In this document: piece after piece, positions 33,122-41,457 of the stretch
How the letters are laid out: the number at the start of each line of letters is the position of its first letter
Numbering within the stretch: position 1 is the stretch's first letter
Assembly (NCBI RefSeq): GCF_000195335.1
Contig: NC_015387.1
Coordinates: 2,076,001 to 2,140,000 of the forward strand
Direction: 5' to 3'
From: Marinithermus hydrothermalis DSM 14884
GTDB lineage: Bacteria > Deinococcota > Deinococci > Deinococcales > Marinithermaceae
Length of the DNA: 64,000 bases
Made by a program: the position numbers and the translations under genes
The notes under the pieces: generated by a model
Database searches by the model: none
The model's input: the letters and a program-made list of their open reading frames with translations, nothing else
What the model was told of the DNA's origin: nothing

Positions 33122-35374
33122 ATGGAACGCTTGAGCCGATTCGCAACACGCCATCCGTGGATCGTACTCGGGACGTTTCTCGTCCTGAGCGTCATCCTAG
33201 GGCTGGGCCTGCCGCGCCTCGAGTTCGACAACTCCCCCGAGGCGATGGTGCCCCCGGATCTGCCCGCCAAGCGGCTGCTCGACGAGGTTGAGGAGACCTT
33301 CGGCACCGGATCCTTGGCCGTCGCTGCCCTCGAGGGCGAGATCTACACCCCCGAGGCCCTCACTCAGCTTCGCGAAGCCACCCAGGCCCTCGAGGAGGTG
33401 CCCGGCGTCCTCCGGGTCACGAGCCTCGCCACCGCGAAGCGCATGGAGGAGGACGCGGGCTTCCTCCTCATCGAGGACCTGGTGCCCGAAGCCCCCCTGA
33501 CCCCGGAGGATGTCCAGGCCATCCGCGCCTATGTTGCCTCCAGCCCACTCTACCAGGGCAAGCTAGTCAGCGAGGACGCGCGTTACGCCGCGGTGCTGAT
33601 CAGCGTGGAGCGGGGCGCGGACATGCGAGCGCTCGAGCGCGCCCTCCGCGACACGCTCGAGGCCCACTGGGACGGGCCCGTCTACCTCGCGGGCATCCCG
33701 GTGATGAGCGGCGCGATCCTCGACACCCTCCAGCGGGACCTCCCCCTGCAGGTGAGCGGCGCCGCCCTCATCATCGGGCTGGTCCTCTTCCTGAACTTCC
33801 GCAGCCTGCGCGGGGTCTTCCTGCCCCTCGTGACCGTCGGGGTGGCCCTCGTCTGGGCGCTGGGAGCTGGCGGGTGGCTCGGGTTTAAGCTCGGTATGAT
33901 CAGCTCGATCCTGCCCGTGGTCGTGCTCGCCGTGGGCAGCTCCTTCACGCTGCACATCCTCAACCGCTACTATCACGAACTGGCCGAGGGAAGGCCCAAA
34001 ACCGAGGCCATCCGGCTCGCGGTGCGGGAAACCGGACTCGGCGTGCTGATCTCCGCGCTGGCCGCAGGCGCAGGGCTCGCCGCACTCTATACCGCCTCCC
34101 TGCCCCAGATCCAGGCCTTCGGTCTGCTCTCGGCCTTCGGCGTACTCGTAGCCTTCATCGGCTCGACCCTCATCGTGCCCGCCATCCTGAGCTTCCTGAG
34201 GCCGCCCCGCCGGGTCTTCAACCCCGAGCGCCCCGACACCACGAGCCGCACGATGGTGGGACTGGCCCGCTGGGTCATCCCCCGGCGCAAGGGACTGCTC
34301 GTCGGCGCCGGGGGGTTCGTGCTGACCATGCTCCTTGGCGCCAGCCAGATCCAGGTCGAGACCAGCTTCACCAGCTACTTCCCCCCCACCTCCCCCGCCC
34401 GCGTGGGCACCGACCTGATCGACCGCGTGTTCCGCGGCTCCGACACCCTCACCGTCGTGGTCGAGGGGGACCTCAAGAACCCCGCGCTGCTCCGGGGCAT
34501 CCTGGCCTTTGAGGAAGCAGCCCAGGCCCTACCGGAGGTCGGGGCGGTCCTTTCGGTCGCCGACGTGATCCAGGAGATCCACAAGGCCCTCACCGGCGAG
34601 CGAGGCATTCCCGACACCTCCGAGGGCGTCGCCCAGGAGATCCTCCTCTACCAGATGTCGGGGAATCCCGAGGAGATCACCCAGCTGATGGACGAGGGCG
34701 CCACCATCGCGCAGATCACCGTGCAGCTTCCCTCGCTACCCTCCAGCGAGATGGAGCGCACAATCAACGAGCTGCAGACGCTCGCCCAGACCTACATCGC
34801 CCCCCACGCCGGCACGGTGGAGTTCACCGGGAGCACGGTGCTCATGCTCGAGATCATGCGGCTCATCCTGCGAGACCAGCTCATCAGCCTCGCCCTCGCC
34901 CTCATCCTCGTCGCGCTGTTCAACACGCTTCTGCTCCGCTCCGCCGTGGTGGGCGCGGTGAGCGTACTGCCCCTCGCCCTTACCATTGCAGGGCAGTTCG
35001 GCCTCATGGGCATCGCTGGAATCCCGCTGGACACCGCCACCGCGCTCCTTGCGGCCATCGCGATCGGGGTCGGTGATTACTCGGTTCACGTCATCGTCCG
35101 CTACCTCGAGGAGCGCCGCAAGCAGGCTGCGCCCGAGATGGCGGTGCGGACCGCGCTCTTCGTCTCCGGCCGCGCCGTGGTCTTCACCGCTTTAGCCATC
35201 GGCGGTGGGTTCAGCGCGCTGCTGTGGAGCGGGTTCGTCCCCATCCAAACCTTTGGCAAGCTCATGGGCTTCACCGTAGGCGCGACAGCGCTGTTCGCCC
35301 TGAGCGTGCTCCCCGCAGCGCTGCTTGCGTTCGTGCGCAAGAACAACGCTAGGGAGGTGACGCAGCATGCGTAA
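33122..35374 (+). CDS. RND superfamily exporter (MMPL-like)
   Basis: 750 residues with two repeats of one membrane helix, a large extracytoplasmic loop and five helices: the 2x6 TM layout of MMPL/HpnN-type RND proteins. Segments such as VVVLAVGSSFTLHILNRYYHE and AAIAIGVGDYSVHVIVRYLEE are the paired TM4 motifs, the second with the G-D-Y proton-relay aspartate. AGGAGGG lies 7-13 nt before the ATG. First gene of an operon with a LolA-like protein, a barrel and a TetR regulator, suggesting transport of a lipid or hydrophobic compound to the outer membrane. Confidence 0.85.
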   Translation: MERLSRFATRHPWIVLGTFLVLSVILGLGLPRLEFDNSPEAMVPPDLPAKRLLDEVEETFGTGSLAVAALEGEIYTPEALTQLREATQALEEVPGVLRVTSLATAKRMEEDAGFLLIEDLVPEAPLTPEDVQAIRAYVASSPLYQGKLVSEDARYAAVLISVERGADMRALERALRDTLEAHWDGPVYLAGIPVMSGAILDTLQRDLPLQVSGAALIIGLVLFLNFRSLRGVFLPLVTVGVALVWALGAGGWLGFKLGMISSILPVVVLAVGSSFTLHILNRYYHELAEGRPKTEAIRLAVRETGLGVLISALAAGAGLAALYTASLPQIQAFGLLSAFGVLVAFIGSTLIVPAILSFLRPPRRVFNPERPDTTSRTMVGLARWVIPRRKGLLVGAGGFVLTMLLGASQIQVETSFTSYFPPTSPARVGTDLIDRVFRGSDTLTVVVEGDLKNPALLRGILAFEEAAQALPEVGAVLSVADVIQEIHKALTGERGIPDTSEGVAQEILLYQMSGNPEEITQLMDEGATIAQITVQLPSLPSSEMERTINELQTLAQTYIAPHAGTVEFTGSTVLMLEIMRLILRDQLISLALALILVALFNTLLLRSAVVGAVSVLPLALTIAGQFGLMGIAGIPLDTATALLAAIAIGVGDYSVHVIVRYLEERRKQAAPEMAVRTALFVSGRAVVFTALAIGGGFSALLWSGFVPIQTFGKLMGFTVGATALFALSVLPAALLAFVRKNNAREVTQHA

Positions 35375-36122
35375 AGGAATTCTGGCCACAGCGGTACTCG
35401 GACTGGGCCTCACGCTGGCCGTCAGCGGCGAAGAGGTCATGCAGCAGGTGGACGCCCGCCCCACGCCGACCACGCTCCACGGCACCATGACCATGGAGCT
35501 CGTGGACAAGCGGGGCAAGAGCCTCACTCGCCAGATCGAGCTCTGGGCGAAGGACGACGAGAAGATGCTCATCAAGTTCCAAGCGCCGGCGGATGTGAAG
35601 GGCACCGCCTTCCTCGCGCTCAAGCGTCCCGACGGCAGCGACGAGATGAAGCTCTACCTGCCCGCCCTCAAGAAGGTGCGCCGCATCGCGGGCAGCCAGA
35701 GAAAAGGCGCTTTCATGGGCTCGGACTTCACCTACGACGACATCTCCCGGCTGGGCAGCCTCGACATAGAGGATTACACCCACACCCTCCTCCGCGAAGA
35801 AAGCAGCGAGGAAGGCACGATCTACGTGGTGGAGTCGACGCCCAAGCCCGGGGTGAACTCGAGCTACGAGAAGCTGATCGTGTGGGTGCCCGAGACCACC
35901 TACGTCCCGGTGAAGATCGAGTTCTACAAGAAGGGCAGGCTCTACAAGGTGCTCACCGCCGACCGGATCCAGCCCTTCGCAAACGGAAGGTACCAGATCC
36001 CCACGCGACTGGTGATGGAAAACGTGCAGGCCAAGCACAAGACCGTCCTCACCCTCTCCGACCTCGAGGTGGACGCCGAGATCCCCGACACGGTCTTTAC
36101 CGAGCGGTTCATGAAGCGCTAG
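35367..36122 (+). CDS. LolA-like outer-membrane lipoprotein-sorting protein
   Basis: 251 residues. Signal peptide (MRKGILATAVLGLGLTLAVSG) followed by a LolA/LppX-type half-barrel with QIELWAKDDEKMLIKFQAP and an ERFMKR end. The family couples to MMPL-type RND pumps as a periplasmic hydrophobic carrier. GGAGGTG precedes the ATG, which overlaps the RND gene end by 8 nt. Confidence 0.8.
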   Translation: MRKGILATAVLGLGLTLAVSGEEVMQQVDARPTPTTLHGTMTMELVDKRGKSLTRQIELWAKDDEKMLIKFQAPADVKGTAFLALKRPDGSDEMKLYLPALKKVRRIAGSQRKGAFMGSDFTYDDISRLGSLDIEDYTHTLLREESSEEGTIYVVESTPKPGVNSSYEKLIVWVPETTYVPVKIEFYKKGRLYKVLTADRIQPFANGRYQIPTRLVMENVQAKHKTVLTLSDLEVDAEIPDTVFTERFMKR

Positions 36123-36134
36123 CGGAGGTACGGC

Positions 36135-37409
36135 ATGCGGCAAGCAACGGTGTTGACCCTTGCCCTGGCCCTCGCGGGCGGCGCCCTGGCCCAGAGCCTC
36201 GAGTGGAGCGGCTCGCTCAAGACCGGACTCGGCTACCGCTTCAGTGACCAGGGCCTCACCGCGAACCAGAGCACCCTGGACCTCGAGCTCAGTACCGGTC
36301 TGGAGGACGCGGACCTCACCGCCCGGTTCCGGTTCACCTACGATGCCCTCACAGGGCAGGCGACCTTCGCCCTGCACGACGCCTACGCCACAGTGTACCT
36401 GGAAGGGCTGGACCTCGCCGTGGGCCAGCAGGTCGTCTCCTGGGGCTCGACCGACGGGATCAACCCGGTGGACGCGCTGAACCCGCGCGACCTTCGGATG
36501 CCCTTCGCCGATCCCCAAGCCCAGAAGCTCGCGGTGCCCATGGTCAGAGCGACCTTCTACCCCGATGAAGAGGGGCGGTACCAGCTCGAGGCGGTGCTGG
36601 TGCCTACCTTCACCCCCTCCACCCCTCCCGCCCCCGAGTGGGCCCCGGCCCAGCCCCTCCCGCCGCTCGCACCAGGGGTGGTGGGCGTGAACCCCCCCGA
36701 AACGCTCCTGCCTGAACCTGAGCTGGAGAACGTGCAGTTCGGGCTGCGGGCCACTGGGAACTTCGATGTCCTGGAGGGGTTTGACGCGAGCGTGGTCCTT
36801 TACCGCGGCTTCCGGCACACCCCCACCGCGAAAGCCCCTGAGCGCCTCTACCTCGCAGACCAGGACCCCGACGGCGACCCCACGAACGGGCCGTTCGTGC
36901 TCCAGCCCAGGCTCGGTTACGACCGGATCCACCTGATCGGCCTGGACTTCTCCGCCGGCCTGTCCTTCCTCGAGGTCGAGGGGGTCGTGGTGCGGGGCGA
37001 GGCCGCCTACGCCTTCACCGAGGACCCCGAGGGCACCGACCCCTACGTCGCAAACCCCTACGCCCAGGCCGTTCTAGGCGCGGAGTACACCTGGGAGAAC
37101 GGGCTGTACACCGAGCTACAGCTCATCGAGGACTACCAAAAGGGCGACCAAGGCCAGGACGACACCTGGAGCACCCGGCTCATGCTCGTGAGCCGGTACG
37201 AGCTCGACGAGCGCTGGCGCGCAGAAGGCGTCTGGCTGCACAGCCTTAAGGACGGGAGCGGCCTCGTCGCTCCGAGCGTGCGGTACACCTTCGCCGATGG
37301 GGTGACGGGAACCGCCACACTGCTCGCCCTCTACGGGGCGGAAGGCAGCGAGCTCGGCTCATTCCGCGATAACACGCAGCTCCGCTTCGATCTGGAGTAC
37401 GCCTTTTAA
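36135..37409 (+). CDS. Outer-membrane beta-barrel protein (DUF1302-like)
   Basis: 424 residues. Signal peptide ending ALAQ, alternating amphipathic strands throughout, and a C-terminal phenylalanine (LEYAF) as for BAM-inserted barrels. The segment SWGSTDGINPVDALNPRDLR is a signature of DUF1302-type barrels seen beside RND/LolA pairs. GGAGGT precedes the ATG 12 nt after the LolA-like stop. Probably the outer-membrane component of the transport route. Confidence 0.8.
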   Translation: MRQATVLTLALALAGGALAQSLEWSGSLKTGLGYRFSDQGLTANQSTLDLELSTGLEDADLTARFRFTYDALTGQATFALHDAYATVYLEGLDLAVGQQVVSWGSTDGINPVDALNPRDLRMPFADPQAQKLAVPMVRATFYPDEEGRYQLEAVLVPTFTPSTPPAPEWAPAQPLPPLAPGVVGVNPPETLLPEPELENVQFGLRATGNFDVLEGFDASVVLYRGFRHTPTAKAPERLYLADQDPDGDPTNGPFVLQPRLGYDRIHLIGLDFSAGLSFLEVEGVVVRGEAAYAFTEDPEGTDPYVANPYAQAVLGAEYTWENGLYTELQLIEDYQKGDQGQDDTWSTRLMLVSRYELDERWRAEGVWLHSLKDGSGLVAPSVRYTFADGVTGTATLLALYGAEGSELGSFRDNTQLRFDLEYAF

Positions 37410-37426
37410 GCCACCGTCACGACCGC

Positions 37427-37452
37427 GCCTCCTCCCCGGCCGGGGAGGAGGC
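37427..37452. repeat. 26-bp perfect palindrome between barrel and TetR genes
   Basis: GCCTCCTCCCCGG followed directly by CCGGGGAGGAGGC. No T-run follows, so it may be a GC-rich attenuator or RNA-end stabiliser rather than a classic terminator; an operator role is less likely given its composition. Confidence 0.6.
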
Positions 37453-37497
37453 TGTGATCCGTTCGGCATCCCTAATGTCTGTCATACTGGAGAAGGC

Positions 37498-38112
37498 ATG
37501 ACGAGCAAAGGGGCCGTACTCAGGGAGAAACGGCGGGCCCGACGCGTCCGGGAGATCCTCGAGGCCGCCCTCGAGGTCTTCAACGAGAAGGGGTACCACA
37601 AGGCCACCATGGAGGAGATCGCCGAACGGGCCCTGCTCACCCGCGTGGCGCTCTACAAGTACTTCCGCGACAAGCTGACGATCCTCAAAGCCCTGCTCGA
37701 GTGGAAGCTCGATGAGCTCACCGAGGCGGTAGAAACGGCGCTCGCCCGAAGCCCGGACTTCCCCGGCAAGATACGCCAGATCATCCGGGAGACCCTCACC
37801 TTCCAGGAAAATAACCGCGGCTTCTTCCGCGCGCTGATCACCGCAAGCGTCCTCCCCGACCTCATCCAGGACCGCACCCTCTACCGCCTCATCCAGCGCT
37901 ACATCGAGCTGGTCACGCGCGTCATCGAGGAAGGCATTCAGCGGGGCGAGGTCCACCCCGCCCCCGCCGACGAGCTCGCGGAGCTACTCGCGAGCATGGT
38001 CTTCAAAGCCACGGCCAAGTGGAACCTGGACCCGGATCACGCCTCCGCCCCTGCGGATCACCCCGAGTTGATCGAGCAGATCTTCCTGCGCGGCGTGCTG
38101 CGATCCACCTAA
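37498..38112 (+). CDS. TetR-family transcriptional regulator
   Basis: 204 residues. The N-terminal helix-turn-helix is ILEAALEVFNEKGYHKATM and EEIAERALLTRVALYKYF; the C-terminal part is a helical ligand domain. It follows the RND/LolA/barrel genes and is the natural candidate to bind the inverted repeat at 33050-33076. GGAGAAGG lies before the ATG, with a CATACT box 9 nt upstream of the start. Confidence 0.88.
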   Translation: MTSKGAVLREKRRARRVREILEAALEVFNEKGYHKATMEEIAERALLTRVALYKYFRDKLTILKALLEWKLDELTEAVETALARSPDFPGKIRQIIRETLTFQENNRGFFRALITASVLPDLIQDRTLYRLIQRYIELVTRVIEEGIQRGEVHPAPADELAELLASMVFKATAKWNLDPDHASAPADHPELIEQIFLRGVLRST

Positions 38113-38137
38113 CCCCACCCGCGCGCCTGCAGGCGGG

Positions 38138-38171
38138 CCGCAACCGCACCGCAACCTGCACTCCTTACCCT
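38138..38171 (+). promoter_or_regulatory. SARP-type direct-repeat promoter of the 29-codon gene
   Basis: CCGCAACC occurs at 38138-38145 and again at 38149-38156, an 11-bp period. A TACCCT box (38166-38171) begins 9 nt after the second copy, and the predicted RNA starts about 20 nt before the GTG. Direct repeats with 11-bp period placed 8 or so bp before -10 are the hallmark of SARP (AfsR/ActII-4/DnrI) binding sites. Two SARP-like genes lie next to it. Confidence 0.5.
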
Positions 38172-38197
38172 TACGAACGGGAAAGGAGGTGAGGACG

Positions 38198-38287
38198 GTG
38201 CGGCGAACGGTGTACAGGCTGAACCTGGGCGTGATCGTCATCACGTACCGCAGCGCCGACGGCCGGTGGACCGTCACCCTCAACTGA
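38198..38287 (+). CDS. 29-residue peptide of unknown function
   Basis: GTG start and TGA stop. The peptide starts MRRTVYRLNL, has a hydrophobic middle (GVIVIT) and ends RWTVTLN. An excellent ribosome site AAAGGAGGTGA ends about 6 nt before the GTG, and a strong hairpin terminator follows at 38302-38332. The small size makes function a guess: a signalling peptide, a bacteriocin-like product, or a leader peptide. The promoter architecture and terminator argue it is a real short gene. Confidence 0.5.
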   Translation: MRRTVYRLNLGVIVITYRSADGRWTVTLN

Positions 38288-38301
38288 GCCCCCTAGCGAA
38301 G

Positions 38302-38332
38302 GCCCGCCTCGAGTCCGGGGCTCGAGGCGGGC
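38302..38332. terminator. Bidirectional hairpin between the 29-codon gene and SARP regulator 1
   Basis: Perfect 12-bp stem GCCCGCCTCGAG / CTCGAGGCGGGC with a 7-nt loop. It ends 2 nt before the stop of the convergent regulator gene. Confidence 0.65.
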
Positions 38333-38333
38333 G

Positions 38334-40784
38334 CTACCCCCCCCACTCCGCGCGCAAGCGCTGTACCTGCGCGGCCGCCAGCGCCGCCTGGGGGTCCCGC
38401 CGATCCATGGCCCTCAGCACCGCCTCCCACAGCTCCAGGTCGTCCCCAAGCCGCACGGCCACCTCCAGCGCCGCCGGATCCCCAGGATGGGCTAGCGCCG
38501 TCTGCCGCAGCAGCTCCTCCAGTACCCCCCGCTGCTCCATCACCACCGGCGCCGTGGAGCGCGGCAGCAACGGACCCCGGTACAGGGCCACCGCCTCCCG
38601 CAACCGGCCGGCTGCCAACAGGCGCTCCACCTCCAGGAAGTCTGCCCAGACGGGAACGGCCAACGCGTAGGGCCTGGAGCGCAGCGGAACCGACGCGCGC
38701 AGCTTCGCGACCGCCACCTTGAGCCGGTTCAGGTTCCCCGCATCCCCGTACACGTCCAGCATCAACGCCTCCCCCGAACGGGGGCCGCGCAGGACCAGTG
38801 CGACGAGCAGCTCGAGGGAACGCAAGGAAAGCCTGAGCGGCCGTCCCCGCCACAACACCCGGGGGGCGTCCCCGAGCAGGTGGAGCTCGAGCCGCTCCCC
38901 GGACCCCGCCCCCGCCACCACCTCGGCGAACGCCGCGGCCTTGCCCAGCACGAAGGCCAGCCCGGCCGGGACCGCCAGGTCCTGGAGGTACGGCCGGGCC
39001 CGGCGCAAGGCCCGACCGGCCGCCTCCCCCTCCCCTAACCGGGTCCGGGCGGCGGCCGCGCTCAACCACAGGCGCAGCCCCCACCCAGCGCAAAACCCGG
39101 GTTGCTTCAGGGCGGGCTCGAGGTCCTGCACCACCTCTAGCGCCCTTTGCGGCTCCTGTTCCGAGAGGAGGGCCGCGAGCGCGGTGTGGCTGAAGAGGTC
39201 GCGCCGCCGCACCAGCGGCCGGGCCAGCGCCGCCGCCCGCTCCGCCTCAACCTGGGCCGCCGCATCCTCACCGGCGGCCCAAAGCGCCAAGGCGTAACCG
39301 CCCCCGTAGCGGGCCCGGTGGGGCAGGTCCGGCCACTCCCGGAAGAACGCTTCCCAAAGTGCCACCGCCCGCCCCGCCTCCCCGATGGCCAGGTAGAGGT
39401 GCGCAAGGGTCTCGCAGAAGCGCCGCTTGAGCTTGGGACTCGCGCCCCCCACCCAGGCCCGCGCCCGTTCGAGCCTCGAGGTCACCCCTTCGGTCTTCCC
39501 TAGCAGCGCACGAGCCTGGGCCCAGGCGCTGAGGGCGTTCAGCCGTTCGTTGGCCCCGTACACGCCGTGGGTTTCCATCCCCTCTAGGGCCCACTCGGCC
39601 CAAAAGAGGGCCTCCCGGTAGCGCCCCTGGGCGAGCAAAAGGCGCGCCGTTCGCGTAGCGGCGACGACCGCCAGCCGCCCCTTGCCCCGCTCGGCGGCGA
39701 GCCGCGCAGCTCGAGCGGTCGAGGGGGCGCACTCCCCCGCCCCAGCCCGCGAACGGCGCCACTCCACCACGCCCTTGGCCAGCAGGGTGTAGGGGGTGGC
39801 GGCCCGCTCCCAGGGCGTGCGCGCCTCCCCGGAGAAGAGGGCGAGCAACGCCTCCAAGTCGGGGTCCTCGCGCTGTTCCAGGAAGACCCGCACCCGCGCG
39901 GCGGCGAGCTCTGACCGGCCCAGGCCGACCTGGGCCTCGTACCAACCCCGCAGCAGCACCGCCTCCTCCGGGTAACGCGCCATTAACTCCTCTAAAAGCA
40001 CGGCGAGCTGCGCGTACTCTCCGCGCTTCAAGAAGGCCTCCACCGCTGCTTCGGCGATCGCGAGCGCGGTCTCGGGGGCGTGCTTCACGGCTAGGGCAAA
40101 CGCCTCCGTCAGGCGGTCCTGCCGCAACAGAAGGGTGAGCCACCTCTGGGGCTCGAGCCGTCCGGCTGAGGCGGGGGACGGTCTCGGCCCGTCCGGGTAG
40201 GGCCTGAGGAGGGGCGGGTACCCGAGCGCCTCATGGAGACGCTGACGGAAGGGCTCATAGGCACCTTCGGCTTCCTCCCAGAAACTCCGCACCTGCCCCT
40301 CGGGCAGTTCCCCCAACTCCTGGGCCCCCTGTCGGGCCTCCGGCCAGGTGAGGGCGAGTTCCGCGGCACCCACCCGGGCGGACACTTCGAGGGCCAGGCC
40401 GGCCCCGGCCAGGATCGTGCTCGAGTACCCCCAAACCCTCCCGAGGCGAAGGGCAAGCTCTGGGTTGTGCTCCGCGCCGCTCACCACGAGCGTGACCCGG
40501 GGTGGGCCTTCCGCCTCCAGCGTGGCTAAAAGCGCCCGAGCGGGATGGCCCAGGTCGTACAACCGCGTCCCCGCGTAGCGGTTCAGGGCCTCGGCCAAGC
40601 GGTTCCCCGTGGCTACCCGGTCCAGGTCGTCCCCCTCCCACAGGTGCACCCAGACCACCCGGCCCGCCGCCGCGAGTTCCGCCAGCACGTAGGGCAGGCC
40701 GAACCGCTCGTCGGCCACAACGGCCAGGGGCTTGGCGGCGCTGGTGAGGATTGCCTGCACCCGTTCCAGCCAGGACCAGAACAT
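38334..40784 (-). CDS. Large SARP/BTAD-type regulator with TPR-like middle
   Basis: 816 residues. The N-terminal 200 residues look like a remnant STAND/AAA region without a visible Walker A. The middle is Ala/Leu/Arg-rich helical repeats of TPR type. The C-terminus has a winged-helix-like segment (LELHLLGDAPRVLWRG, then LRSLELLVALVLRG and LNRLKVAVAKLR) and a BTAD segment (DFLEVERLLAAGRLREAVAL then YRGPLLP). So the DNA-binding half is at the C-terminus, the reverse of classical SARPs. Leaderless start: TAGAAT 6 nt before the ATG. Likely regulates the adjacent peptide/ABC genes. Confidence 0.65.
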   Translation of the reverse strand: MFWSWLERVQAILTSAAKPLAVVADERFGLPYVLAELAAAGRVVWVHLWEGDDLDRVATGNRLAEALNRYAGTRLYDLGHPARALLATLEAEGPPRVTLVVSGAEHNPELALRLGRVWGYSSTILAGAGLALEVSARVGAAELALTWPEARQGAQELGELPEGQVRSFWEEAEGAYEPFRQRLHEALGYPPLLRPYPDGPRPSPASAGRLEPQRWLTLLLRQDRLTEAFALAVKHAPETALAIAEAAVEAFLKRGEYAQLAVLLEELMARYPEEAVLLRGWYEAQVGLGRSELAAARVRVFLEQREDPDLEALLALFSGEARTPWERAATPYTLLAKGVVEWRRSRAGAGECAPSTARAARLAAERGKGRLAVVAATRTARLLLAQGRYREALFWAEWALEGMETHGVYGANERLNALSAWAQARALLGKTEGVTSRLERARAWVGGASPKLKRRFCETLAHLYLAIGEAGRAVALWEAFFREWPDLPHRARYGGGYALALWAAGEDAAAQVEAERAAALARPLVRRRDLFSHTALAALLSEQEPQRALEVVQDLEPALKQPGFCAGWGLRLWLSAAAARTRLGEGEAAGRALRRARPYLQDLAVPAGLAFVLGKAAAFAEVVAGAGSGERLELHLLGDAPRVLWRGRPLRLSLRSLELLVALVLRGPRSGEALMLDVYGDAGNLNRLKVAVAKLRASVPLRSRPYALAVPVWADFLEVERLLAAGRLREAVALYRGPLLPRSTAPVVMEQRGVLEELLRQTALAHPGDPAALEVAVRLGDDLELWEAVLRAMDRRDPQAALAAAQVQRLRAEWGG

Positions 40785-40790
40785 GTAATC

Positions 40791-40796
40791 ATTCTA
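40791..40796 (-). promoter_or_regulatory. -10 box TAGAAT, leaderless promoter of SARP regulator 1
   Basis: Minus-strand TAGAAT, then GATTAC, then ATG at 40784. Surrounding bases are markedly AT-rich (TTTATATAGAATGATTAC). Confidence 0.6.
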
Positions 40797-40820
40797 TATA
40801 AACCCCAATGAGGGACCGGT

Positions 40821-41369
40821 TCATTTCAGTCCGGCCCCTGCGAGCTGGGCCCGCGCAACGGGGACGATCACGCCCGAGGCGCGCAGTTCCTCCAACGCTT
40901 CAACCAGCCTTGGCTCAGGGCCAACGCGTCCCAAGGCCTCCGCAATCCATTGCGGGTTACGCCCGGCAAGCACCGCCTGAACCAATGATTCCTCCAGATA
41001 AGCCCTGACCTCCTCCGCAAAAGGGCTGCGTGCTCCTGGCAAGAAAGGACCCCGGTAGTGTTCCAGCGCCTCGGCCACCCTACCCTGACTCAGCAATTGG
41101 TCCACACGCAGCACGTCCAGTTCAACCCTAGAAACCAGCCGGTACCCACCGTCCTCCTCCACCACCGTAAACCCCAGTTGTCTCGTCCGGGACACCAGGC
41201 TGGCCAAAGAGGAACGCGCAGCCCCTTCCCCAAAGAGCGCAGCTTGCATGGCGTCGCGTAGCGCCCATCCGTCGTGAAACGCCAGCAGCGTCACCACCTC
41301 GATCGAGCGGATACGGCGCGTGCGGCGTCCGTTCACCGAAACCCGCCCCAGCGTGGTCACACCAATCAT
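40821..41369 (-). CDS. Small SARP-type regulator (winged helix + BTAD)
   Basis: 182 residues from the start chosen. Classical order: MIGVTTLGRVSVNGRRTRRI with a winged helix, then BTAD (LDVLRVDQLLSQGRVAEALE then HYRGPFLP), similar to the C-terminal half of regulator 1. The start is uncertain: 41369 fits the domain; ATG 41384 and TTG 41414 (with GAAGG 7 nt upstream) are alternatives. It lies directly upstream of regulator 1 on the same strand and back to back with the ABC operon. Confidence 0.65.
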   Translation of the reverse strand: MIGVTTLGRVSVNGRRTRRIRSIEVVTLLAFHDGWALRDAMQAALFGEGAARSSLASLVSRTRQLGFTVVEEDGGYRLVSRVELDVLRVDQLLSQGRVAEALEHYRGPFLPGARSPFAEEVRAYLEESLVQAVLAGRNPQWIAEALGRVGPEPRLVEALEELRASGVIVPVARAQLAGAGLK

Positions 41370-41419
41370 ACGTTTAGAAAACATCCAACCAGGTAAGCCA
41401 AGGGAAAACCGCAAACCGC

Positions 41420-41451
41420 TAACCTTCTTCTTACCTACGCCAAGGTTTCAT
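41420..41451 (+). promoter_or_regulatory. Candidate SARP-type promoter of the ABC operon
   Basis: TAACCT (41420-41425) and TTACCT (41431-41436) are spaced 11 bp. TTTCAT (41446-41451) starts 9 nt after the second copy and ends 6 nt before the GTG at 41458. Geometry is the same as the site at 38138, though the sequences differ and the -10 is weak. The repeats lie in the 5' region of the divergent SARP gene. Confidence 0.3.
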
Positions 41452-41457
41452 AACCAC

